Part shown: one piece after another, positions 1 to 6,717 of the stretch | Layout of the letters: every line of letters begins with the position of its first letter | Position numbering within the stretch: the first letter of the stretch is position 1 | Source of the DNA: an uncultured Collinsella sp. | GTDB lineage: Bacteria > Actinomycetota > Coriobacteriia > Coriobacteriales > Coriobacteriaceae | NCBI GenBank assembly: GCA_900544425.1 | Contig: UQUX01000020.1 | Span: 1 to 21,808, forward strand | Reading direction: 5' to 3' | Length of the DNA: 21,808 nucleotides | Notes under the pieces: generated by a model | What the model was told of the DNA's origin: nothing | What the model saw: only the letters and a program-made list of their open reading frames with translations | Database searches by the model: none | Made by a program: the position numbers and the translations under genes

Positions 1-1
1 T

Positions 2-313
2 ATGAGCGTCGGCGGTATACCCATTCATATGGCGTGCGACGGCAAAGCAACATATGAAAGCCGCTTAACGATTGCCTGTGAGCGGGGCTCGTTGGAAATC
101 GAGCGGCTCCATCGCCCCGAGCTCGCCCATGTGAAGTATTCCGACGGTCGAACGCTAGAAATAAATGCCCCGTTTGAGATCGATGATTTCTACGGCGAAA
201 TCCAGCATGCGACGCAGCTTATTCAGGCGGGGAAACTCGAGAGTCCCGTCATGCCCCTTGCCGCCACGCAGCGCTGTGCACACATCATCGATGCGATTCG
301 TCTATCCCTCTAG
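2..313 (+). CDS. Gfo/Idh/MocA-family oxidoreductase, C-terminal fragment (5' end outside window)
   Basis: About 103 residues are visible and the reading frame is open to the window edge, so the ATG at base 2 is probably internal. The stretch matches the style of the C-terminal substrate domain of Gfo/Idh/MocA NAD(P)-dependent sugar or cyclitol dehydrogenases: a beta strand with ACERGSLEIER, then a FEIDDFYGEIQHATQLIQAG segment, then a helix ending in a short tail. In that family the N-terminal Rossmann domain binds the cofactor and this part forms the open beta-sheet face that holds the substrate. The nucleotide domain and catalytic lysine are not in the window, so the substrate cannot be named. 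It ends at a TAG 167 bp before the next gene. The family call rests on pattern recognition of the domain tail only. Confidence 0.6.
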   Translation: MSVGGIPIHMACDGKATYESRLTIACERGSLEIERLHRPELAHVKYSDGRTLEINAPFEIDDFYGEIQHATQLIQAGKLESPVMPLAATQRCAHIIDAIRLSL

Positions 314-405
314 GACTTGGCGCTGACACGTAGGGGATCATGACGCCGGCGCCCGTGGTGCCTGGCGGCCCACATCTCTGATGCCCCTTTTATAACTTGC
401 GGTGG

Positions 406-453
406 AATACGGTCTGTTTGCGCCAAAATAAGGCACCAATAGACCGTATTTTT
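406..453 (+). terminator. Hairpin with T-run between oxidoreductase and nfo
   Basis: Perfect 10-bp arms AATACGGTCT (406-415) and AGACCGTATT (441-450) enclose 25 nt that contain a weaker inner pairing (GCGCC with GGCAC). The right arm runs into five T's (449-453). It can act as an intrinsic terminator for the upstream gene. It lies only 28 nt before the nfo start, so it could instead sit in the nfo leader as an attenuator. A TATAAC box at 391-396 would put a transcript start just in front of it, but no convincing -35 is seen. Confidence 0.5.
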
Positions 454-480
454 CCGCAACTGATGAGGAGGGAGCTGGAG

Positions 481-1347
481 ATGCTGACGATCGGGTGTCA
501 TCTTTCGACGACGAAGGGCTATCGGGCAATGGGGGAGACGGCGTTGTCCATTGGCGCCAATACCTTTGCGTTCTTTACGCGCAACCCGCGCGGTGGCAAG
601 GCAAAAGAACTTGACATGGATGACGTGGCGGCTCTGCGCGAGCTTATGTCGCAAAACGACTTTGGACCGCTGGTGGCGCATGCCCCGTATACCTACAACC
701 CCTGTTCTGCCAAAGAGCGGGCGCGCGAGTTCGCCTTGGAGGCTATGGCAGAGGACCTGCGGCGCATGGAGGCGCTGCCCGGCAACTACTACAACTTCCA
801 TCCCGGTGCGCATGTGGGGCAGGGCTCCGACGCCGGCATTCAGATGATTGTCGACACCCTGTGCCAGGTGATGTTTGAGGGCCAGCAGACGACAGTGCTG
901 CTCGAGACCATGGCCGGCAAGGGTACCGAGGTGGGCCGCAGCTTTGAGGAACTGGCGCTCATCATTGAGGGTGTTGCCGGCAAACGCCCCGAGCTGTCGT
1001 CCAAGCTGGGCGTTTGCCTAGACACTTGTCATGTGAGCGATGCCGGCTACGACATCATCCATGATCTGGACGGCGTACTCGACGAGTTCGACCGCGTGGT
1101 GGGTATCGATCGCTTGCATGCCGTACACATCAACGATTCGAAGAACCCTTGTGGCGCCCATAAAGATCGTCACGAGTGCATCGGCAAGGGATACCTTGGC
1201 AGCGAGGAATTTGGTGGCGGTATGCAGGTTATGCAGAATATTGTATCGAATGGCCACTTGCGTTCGCTGCCGTTTATTTTGGAGACTCCGAACGAACTTG
1301 CAGGTTATGCAACTGAAATTAGACTATTAAGGTCATTGCAGCAGTAA
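481..1347 (+). CDS. nfo: Endonuclease IV (AP endonuclease)
   Basis: 288 residues, normal length for the family. The enzyme cuts the backbone 5' to abasic sites in base excision repair and removes blocked 3' ends, using three metal ions in a TIM barrel. All expected metal ligands are present: His68 (HAPY), His107 (NFHPGAH), Glu142 (LLETMAGKG), Asp181 and His184 (CLDTCH), His216 (VHINDSK), Asp229 and His231 (KDRH) and Glu268 (FILETP). The start at 481 is preceded by GAGGAGGGAGCTGGAG and gives an N-terminus MLTIGCHLS as in other Nfo proteins; the frame is open further upstream to 397 but that part lacks homology and carries the hairpin. It stands alone on its transcript. No SOS box is visible upstream. 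Function is secure from the motifs. Confidence 0.96.
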   Translation: MLTIGCHLSTTKGYRAMGETALSIGANTFAFFTRNPRGGKAKELDMDDVAALRELMSQNDFGPLVAHAPYTYNPCSAKERAREFALEAMAEDLRRMEALPGNYYNFHPGAHVGQGSDAGIQMIVDTLCQVMFEGQQTTVLLETMAGKGTEVGRSFEELALIIEGVAGKRPELSSKLGVCLDTCHVSDAGYDIIHDLDGVLDEFDRVVGIDRLHAVHINDSKNPCGAHKDRHECIGKGYLGSEEFGGGMQVMQNIVSNGHLRSLPFILETPNELAGYATEIRLLRSLQQ

Positions 1348-1408
1348 TGACTGTCACAAAGTAGAGTATTCCATTCACGTTATGGGTTTGTTTCAATCAG
1401 TTTTCTCA

Positions 1409-1437
1409 TTGCAGATTCGTAATTCCGGGTGCATAAT
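1409..1437 (+). promoter_or_regulatory. Candidate sigma-70-type promoter for the amino-acid binding protein
   Basis: TTGCAG (1409-1414), a 17-nt spacer and CATAAT (1432-1437, five of six to consensus) lie 58 nt before the start codon. A transcript start near 1444 would give a leader of about 50 nt containing the hairpin at 1455-1476. Confidence 0.5.
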
Positions 1438-1454
1438 AGCCAACAGTTTTTGCA

Positions 1455-1476
1455 GACCTCTGAATCAAACGAGGTC
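1455..1476 (+). promoter_or_regulatory. Leader hairpin just before the ribosome binding site
   Basis: Perfect 6-bp stem GACCTC / GAGGTC with a 10-nt loop, ending 4 nt before the GAAGGAG ribosome binding site. It may stabilise the message or tune translation of the abundant binding protein. No known riboswitch class is recognised. Confidence 0.35.
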
Positions 1477-1494
1477 ACCGGAAGGAGACTGATT

Positions 1495-2355
1495 ATGAAG
1501 CTGAAGAAGCTTGGCGCATTTGCCGCCACGGGCGCTATGGCGCTCGCCCTCGCTCTGACGGGCTGCGGCTCGTCTAACGCCACCTCTGGTTCTGATGCCG
1601 GTTCCAGCAGCTCTGACGACGCTAAGGTCGAGAAGGTCGACGGCTCCAAGGAGTACGCGCTCGTCAAGGACGGTACGCTGACCGTCGGCACCTCTGCCGA
1701 GTACGCTCCGTTTGAGTACAAGGATGACAACGGCGATTATCAGGGCTTTGACCTTGAGCTCATCAAGGCTATCGGCGACAAGCTGGGCCTGGATGTCGAG
1801 TATGTCAACAATGACTTTGACACGCTGGTTCCGGGTGTCGCTTCGGGCGCCAAGTATGACGTCTCCATCGCGGCTATCACCGACACGCCCGAGCGTGAGA
1901 AGGAAGTCACTTTCTCTGATTCCTACTACATGGACGATCAGGCTATCGTGACCAAGGTCGATAACACCGACATCACGGCCGACAACTACAGCGAGAAGCT
2001 CAACAACGCCGACGCTACCATCATCGTCCAGTCTGGCTCGACCGCCGAGTCCTTTGCCCAGGAGAACTTCCCCAAGGCCAAGATCGTCCCCTACAAGGAC
2101 GCCACCGAGTGCTTCAGCGCCCTGCAGTCCGATAAGGGCGACGCCGTAGTCACCAACCGCTCCGTTGCCAGCCAGCTGACCGCCGAGCAGTTCAGCACCT
2201 GCCAGACCATTAAGCAGATCAGCACCGGCGAGGAGTACGCCATCGCCATCAACCAGGGCAACACCAAGCTCAAGGACGACATCAACCAGGCCATCAAGGA
2301 CCTGACCGACGACGGTACCGTTGACGCCCTCATGGCTAAGTACAACATCAAGTAA
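1495..2355 (+). CDS. Amino-acid ABC transporter substrate-binding lipoprotein
   Basis: 286 residues. The N-terminus has a positive MKLKK, a hydrophobic stretch and the lipobox LTGC with lipidated Cys24, followed by a Ser/Asp-rich linker, so the protein is anchored to the outer face of the membrane. From about residue 60 it is a bacterial extracellular solute-binding protein family 3 (polar amino acids): GTLTVGTSAEYAPFEY, then GFDLELIKAIGDKLG, DTLVPGVASGAKYDVSIAAIT and TPEREKEVTFSDSYY, which build the ligand cleft with an acidic and aromatic pocket. The start is fixed by GAAGGAG 7 nt upstream and by the signal peptide. A hairpin terminator follows, then permease and ATPase genes in the same direction. 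The ligand cannot be told from sequence; cystine, glutamine, arginine and histidine are all possible. Confidence 0.93.
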   Translation: MKLKKLGAFAATGAMALALALTGCGSSNATSGSDAGSSSSDDAKVEKVDGSKEYALVKDGTLTVGTSAEYAPFEYKDDNGDYQGFDLELIKAIGDKLGLDVEYVNNDFDTLVPGVASGAKYDVSIAAITDTPEREKEVTFSDSYYMDDQAIVTKVDNTDITADNYSEKLNNADATIIVQSGSTAESFAQENFPKAKIVPYKDATECFSALQSDKGDAVVTNRSVASQLTAEQFSTCQTIKQISTGEEYAIAINQGNTKLKDDINQAIKDLTDDGTVDALMAKYNIK

Positions 2356-2377
2356 AATAACTACTTGATTGCGCGCG

Positions 2378-2408
2378 GGCCCTTTCCGTTTTGGCGGAGA
2401 GGGCCTTT
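2378..2408 (+). terminator. Intercistronic hairpin after the binding-protein gene
   Basis: Arms GGCCCTTTCCG (2378-2388) and CGGAGAGGGCC (2395-2405) pair over 11 bp with one G-T wobble, loop TTTTGG, followed by TTT and a pyrimidine-rich tract. It begins 22 nt after the stop codon. In this position it is likely a partial terminator or 3'-end stabiliser that lowers expression of the permease and ATPase relative to the binding protein. Confidence 0.65.
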
Positions 2409-2473
2409 GCGCTTCTCTTGACGGAGAGCATTTCCGTCTCGTTTTGCCGGCAACTTCTACGATAGGAGCCACC

Positions 2474-3835
2474 TTGTCTCGATTGAACGAAGGGGCCATG
2501 GGTCGGCGCTTCCCGCTGCCCTCGATGCTCCAAAAACTAGCCTGCGCCCTGACTGTGGCGCTCGCTTTGCTGTGCGCGGGGACAGCCGCGCCTTCGACCG
2601 CTCAGGCGCTCGAGACCGCAAAGATCACCGCGCGTCCCAATACCGGTTCGGGCAGCGACGTGGTCGGTGGCACCGAGACGCGCATTACCTGGGAGGTCCA
2701 GGCCGATGCCGATGAGGAGCTGAGCGGTCTTTCGCTGACGTTTGTCGACGGCACGACGTTTGGTACCGATGACACGCGATTGACGATGCTCTCGGGCGAG
2801 GACCTCATGGATCGTACGCCCATGAAGCCCACGTGCAAGGCTGACGGCCAGACGCTCAAGATTGACTTTGGCGAGACGGCGCCTGCCGGCGGCTTTTTCC
2901 GTGTCGAGGTTTACGGCGTGACCTTCCCCGTCGAGGGCGGCGATGAGGCCTTTAGCGGCACCTGCACTTTGGCCGATGGCTCGACCAAGAAGATCTCCAA
3001 GATTCCGTCGGTGGAGATCAAGGGCGTGACGGCATTCGATAACTTCCTGACCGATCTTAAGGAGCAGCCGTGGGTCGAGGCCTGGAACTCCAATATGTTC
3101 CTGCGCCTGTTCTTAAACCCGGTCATTTTGGTCCAAAGCCTGCCGATCGTCTTTAAGGGCTTCCTTATGTCGCTCTCGATCGTGCTTGTGGCGTTTCCGC
3201 TGGCAATTCCCTTTGGCTTTGCCTTGTCGCTCATGCGCATCTCCAAGTCGCGCATCCTGCGCTGCCTCGCCGGCATCTATGTGAATATCATCCGCGGTAC
3301 GCCGGCGTTCCTGCAGATCTATATCGCGTTCTTCGGTCTGCCGTTGGCCGGCGTCAAGGTTGATGACTACGTGCTTGGCGTTATCGTCATGGCCATGAAC
3401 TCGTCTGCGTACCTATGCGAGATCTTCCGTGCCGGTATTCAATCGATCCCCAAGGGCCAAAACGAGGCTGCGCGTTCGCTGGGCATGAACGCGTTCCAGA
3501 CGCTGCTCTATGTCATGATTCCGCAGACGTTCCGTAATGTTTTGCCTACGCTGACCAGCGAGTTTATCTTGCTTTACAAGGATACGTCGCTGCTTGCCGC
3601 CGTGGGTGTGGTCGAGATCGTCATGAACGCCCGTACCATCGTGGCCACGACGGGCTCCATTACACCGTACGTGGTTGCCGCCCTGTTCTATCTGGTCATC
3701 ACCCTGCCGCTCGCTCGCTTGGTGAGCGGTCTTGAGGCGAGGCTTTTGGGCACGGCCGAGACCAAGAAGAAGCGTCCCGCCAAGAGCGCCGGACAGGTTG
3801 TCGCGACGCCCGCCGATCACATCGCCGGTCTGTAA
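2474..3835 (+). CDS. Amino-acid ABC transporter permease with N-terminal extracellular domain
   Basis: 453 residues, roughly twice the size of an ordinary GlnP/HisM-type permease. Residues 1-47 form a signal peptide or signal anchor (KLACALTVALALLCAGTAAPSTAQA). About 48-195 is a beta-rich segment (for example TRITWEVQADADEELSGLS and GGFFRVEVYGVTF) that should lie outside the membrane. From about 210 the polar amino-acid permease domain begins: several hydrophobic helices, VNIIRGTPAFLQ, and the EAA loop EAARSLGMNAFQTL near 331 that docks to the ATPase. The start chosen is TTG 2474, with AGGAG 5 nt upstream; ATG 2498 is in frame but its purine tract is too close. It is followed 12 nt later by the ATPase gene. 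The transporter role is secure; the function of the added domain is unknown. It may be a tethered substrate-binding or docking module. Confidence 0.88.
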   Translation: MSRLNEGAMGRRFPLPSMLQKLACALTVALALLCAGTAAPSTAQALETAKITARPNTGSGSDVVGGTETRITWEVQADADEELSGLSLTFVDGTTFGTDDTRLTMLSGEDLMDRTPMKPTCKADGQTLKIDFGETAPAGGFFRVEVYGVTFPVEGGDEAFSGTCTLADGSTKKISKIPSVEIKGVTAFDNFLTDLKEQPWVEAWNSNMFLRLFLNPVILVQSLPIVFKGFLMSLSIVLVAFPLAIPFGFALSLMRISKSRILRCLAGIYVNIIRGTPAFLQIYIAFFGLPLAGVKVDDYVLGVIVMAMNSSAYLCEIFRAGIQSIPKGQNEAARSLGMNAFQTLLYVMIPQTFRNVLPTLTSEFILLYKDTSLLAAVGVVEIVMNARTIVATTGSITPYVVAALFYLVITLPLARLVSGLEARLLGTAETKKKRPAKSAGQVVATPADHIAGL

Positions 3836-3847
3836 GGAGGTCCTATC

Positions 3848-4600
<753 letters not shown>

Positions 4601-4625
4601 CCGCTTTATATGACTGACATAGCAG

Positions 4626-4660
4626 AAAACGGGAGCCGGATGTGATCCGGCTCCCGTTTT
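4626..4660. terminator. Strong bidirectional terminator between ABC operon and flavodoxin
   Basis: A near-perfect hairpin: 16-nt arms (4626-4641 and 4645-4660) with a 3-nt loop and GC-rich core CGGGAGCCGGAT. It starts with AAAA and ends with TTTTT (4657-4661), so it works on both strands: after the ATPase gene on plus and after the flavodoxin gene on minus. Confidence 0.92.
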
Positions 4661-4717
4661 TGTTGGGACGCGAATGTGTTTTGTTGCAATGCGCGTTGCG
4701 GGCGGAGCTCATTGCCG

Positions 4718-5137
4718 CTAGGCGAGCTCGGCTCCAAGGGCGCGGCAGGCCGCTTCGCTCTCATCATCGGGGGCGTCGTAGCAGATGACGGAATCGACGA
4801 CGTTGACGCCCTCCGCGTCGGCGTCCGCCTTCCAGTTGTCCATCCATTCGCCCTCGGCCCACGAATAAGAGCCAAAGAGGACGACCTTCTTGTCGCCGAG
4901 GGTCTCCTTGACCTCATCCCACATGGGCTGGAACTCATCATATTCAAGCTCCTCGGAACCCATGGCGGGGCAGCCGAAGGCGATAGCGTCATAGCCAGCG
5001 GCCTTGTCTGCGGAGAAGTCGGCGCAGGAGATGACCTCTGCCTCGGCGCCGGCATCGGTTGCACCTTCGGCAACGAGGTTTGCCATGGCCTCGGTGTTGC
5101 CCGTGCCGCTCCAGTAGACGACGGCGATCTTGCTCAT
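4718..5137 (-). CDS. Short-chain flavodoxin
   Basis: 139 residues, typical of the short-chain clostridial flavodoxins. It carries FMN and shuttles low-potential electrons in the cytoplasm. The phosphate-binding loop SGTGNTE is at 10-16 directly after the first strand (KIAVVYW). The FMN-flanking loops are seen as GCPAMGSEELEYDEF and FGSYSWAEGEWMDNW, with an aromatic residue to stack on the flavin, and the protein is strongly acidic as expected. ATG 5137 has AAAGGA 6 nt upstream. It is the second gene of a pair with the DUF3793 gene, 46 nt apart, transcribed from the same upstream promoter, and ends at the shared terminator 4626-4660. The physiological partner is unknown. Confidence 0.93.
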   Translation of the reverse strand: MSKIAVVYWSGTGNTEAMANLVAEGATDAGAEAEVISCADFSADKAAGYDAIAFGCPAMGSEELEYDEFQPMWDEVKETLGDKKVVLFGSYSWAEGEWMDNWKADADAEGVNVVDSVICYDAPDDESEAACRALGAELA

Positions 5138-5183
5138 GTTGAGTCCTTTCAGTTGTGCGGCAGGTTGCCACGGCTTCTATGTT

Positions 5184-5888
5184 CTATCGGGTTGCCTGGG
5201 CAAGTTGCGCCAAGCTGTAGCCCTGCTGATAGACAAAGGTGAAGTATTGGGTGCAGGCGCGGTAGGCATCAAACGTCGCAAGTGCCTGCTCGACATTTGC
5301 GTAGACCTTCCAGGCCCCAAAGACCTTATAGTTCTCGCCGCGCTGGACGATAAACTCGTGCACGTCGTCGTAGGGATATCCTAGGAAGTAGCCTATTTCG
5401 TGCGGAAACTCGCAGGTGCAGTCGTTGCTGCAGCTAGCTTGCTGGGGTAGTGCGCATCGAGTCTGGCTACAGGCGCATTCCGCGACGTTATTACTCGCGA
5501 GCGTGATGCGTGATGCCAAATGCACAAGGCATGTCGAAAGGTCTCTCGTGTCGTAGCCTTCCGAGGCGAGCGCCGTTTTGGCGCAAGGGTCCGCGAAATA
5601 GGTGGTGAGGCTTTTGGCTCGGTACACGTACACGAGCGCTCCGCAGGGCCGCCAGACCAAAACACTCAGGTGGATGCCAAGCGGGTCAAGCTCGCGGTTG
5701 CACTGGGCGATAACGTTGAGCAGGCGTGCTCGGCGTTCTGCGATGGTTTCTGTTGCGGTCGAGCCGTCCCCGTGGGCGTAGGTGCCTGGATAGGTAAAGA
5801 GCGATGCCGGCTTGATGCCCGCGAGCGTGGGGGAGCAGTTGCGCACGACTGCTGCCTGAAACGTTGAGATGTCTATGGTTCGAGTCAC
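5184..5888 (-). CDS. DUF3793 family protein with cysteine-rich insert
   Basis: 234 residues. It matches the DUF3793 pattern: N-terminal NCSPTLAGIKPASLF (17-31) and C-terminal FPHEIGYFLGYPYDDVHEF (161-179) followed by YKVFGAWKVY. The family has no established reaction but is often found beside flavodoxins in anaerobes, as here. What stands out is a cluster of six cysteines at 138, 140, 145, 153, 157 and 159 (CAC, then C, C, and CTC), immediately before the conserved FPHEIG block, suggesting metal or Fe-S binding, which is inference. The start is GTG 5888 with AAGGAG 4 nt upstream. The flavodoxin gene follows 46 nt later on the same transcript. A redox role with that flavodoxin is plausible but unproven. 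Confidence 0.85.
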   Translation of the reverse strand: MTRTIDISTFQAAVVRNCSPTLAGIKPASLFTYPGTYAHGDGSTATETIAERRARLLNVIAQCNRELDPLGIHLSVLVWRPCGALVYVYRAKSLTTYFADPCAKTALASEGYDTRDLSTCLVHLASRITLASNNVAECACSQTRCALPQQASCSNDCTCEFPHEIGYFLGYPYDDVHEFIVQRGENYKVFGAWKVYANVEQALATFDAYRACTQYFTFVYQQGYSLAQLAQATR

Positions 5889-5926
5889 GTCGCTCCTTAC
5901 GGATCTAAACTGTTAGCCTAGGAAAA

Positions 5927-5954
5927 CTTATACACGAAAGTAAGCCATGGTCAA
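5927..5954 (-). promoter_or_regulatory. Promoter for the DUF3793-flavodoxin operon
   Basis: On the minus strand TTGACC (5954-5949), a 16-nt spacer and TATAAG (5932-5927), five of six to consensus for the -10. It is about 40 nt upstream of the GTG start and faces away from the promoter of the HMA gene. Confidence 0.6.
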
Positions 5955-5980
5955 CAAAAAAGTTTGAAGAGGAAAACTAA

Positions 5981-6012
5981 TTGACCGAACGGACATGATT
6001 TTGGGTTAAGAT
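5981..6012 (+). promoter_or_regulatory. Candidate promoter for the HMA-domain gene
   Basis: TTGACC at 5981-5986 and a TTAAGAT box ending at 6012. The spacer is 18-20 nt depending on which six bases are taken as -10, so the match is imperfect. The palindrome at 6020-6029 lies directly downstream, where a transcript would start. Confidence 0.45.
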
Positions 6013-6014
6013 GG

Positions 6015-6034
6015 GGACACCCCATGGGGGTATC
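6015..6034 (+). promoter_or_regulatory. CsoR-like copper operator
   Basis: The perfect 10-bp palindrome CCCCATGGGG (6020-6029) sits inside GACACCCCATGGGGGTATC. Read on the other strand this begins GATACCCCC, which resembles the TACCCC...GGGGTA operators of CsoR/RcnR copper and other metal sensors in actinobacteria. It overlaps the expected transcription start of the HMA gene, as expected for a repressor that lets go when Cu(I) binds. No csoR gene is in the window. Confidence 0.5.
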
Positions 6035-6061
6035 TAGATAGTGCTACTGAAAGGGGAACGC

Positions 6062-6445
6062 ATGAGTGACTTGCTCAACCCTGCGAATCTCATCGTGCTG
6101 ACCGTCATTGCCGTCGGCATGTTTTTTGGACTGCGTCGCATTGCCGCTTCGACACACGGGAAGAGTTGCTGCAGCGATGGTGCGAGCGGCAAGAAGGCCA
6201 AAAAGGTTGTGGTGGCAGACACCGACGAGTCCCACTACCCCTATCGTGAGGAACTCCTTATCGGCGGCATGAGTTGCGACGGCTGCGCCCGGAATGTGAC
6301 GAATGCCCTCAATGCGCTTGATGGCGTGTGGGCTACGGTAACGTACGCGGACCACACGGCACGCGTGCGCTCGAAGCGCCCGGTTGATCGCGACACACTC
6401 GAGACGGCAGTGAGGGGTGCGGGCTATTACGTTATGAAAATGTAG
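6062..6445 (+). CDS. Membrane-anchored heavy-metal-associated (HMA) protein
   Basis: 127 residues. An N-terminal membrane helix (about 9-24, LIVLTVIAVGMFFGL) is followed by a short basic linker with a CysCys pair (36-37). An HMA ferredoxin-like domain follows, from about 63 to the end. Its metal loop is GGMSCDGCARNV, with Cys72 and Cys75 as the Cu(I)-binding CxxC, and the usual GV and AGY turns follow. Soluble copper chaperones are about 70 residues; this one is tethered to the membrane. The N-terminal half resembles the small FeoB-associated Cys-rich membrane proteins. ATG 6062 follows AAGGGG; an in-frame GTG at 6041 lacks a binding site. The CsoR-like operator suggests copper induction. It probably passes copper to an exporter or buffers it at the membrane, which is inference. 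No P-type ATPase is nearby. Confidence 0.85.
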   Translation: MSDLLNPANLIVLTVIAVGMFFGLRRIAASTHGKSCCSDGASGKKAKKVVVADTDESHYPYREELLIGGMSCDGCARNVTNALNALDGVWATVTYADHTARVRSKRPVDRDTLETAVRGAGYYVMKM

Positions 6446-6611
6446 GCGTTGCCCTCTCCGGTGGGTACCAGCCTCCTGCCCATTGTGACTATCGGCATCC
6501 AAAAATTTGCGCAAAAATAACCTTTAGATGCGGCAAAAGTGGAGTTTGGTGACGGTTTGCGCGGAATTCGCTACCAATCGAGCATCTATGAACCCGTCCA
6601 AAAAATTACAG

Positions 6612-6627
6612 GTGTATATTTATACAC
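6612..6627 (+). promoter_or_regulatory. Palindromic operator candidate upstream of the surface protein
   Basis: GTGTATA TT TATACAC is a perfect inverted repeat with 7-bp arms and a 2-nt centre, 91 nt before the start codon. It contains TATATT and TATACA, which could serve as -10 boxes. The cognate regulator is unknown. The rest of the 6446-6717 gap is AT-rich and shows no gene. Confidence 0.4.
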
Positions 6628-6717
6628 TGATTGTTGCTGTGCTCAGATTGCAATTAACCGTGGACAGAAATGAAGAATGCTAAAACTGGGCTTTAGGACA
6701 GGGGAGGCTATAACCTT

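Noticed and set aside
1465..2499. 344-codon open frame antisense to the binding-protein gene
   Set aside because: Codon-bias shadow; the sense strand has a signal peptide, lipobox and family motifs.
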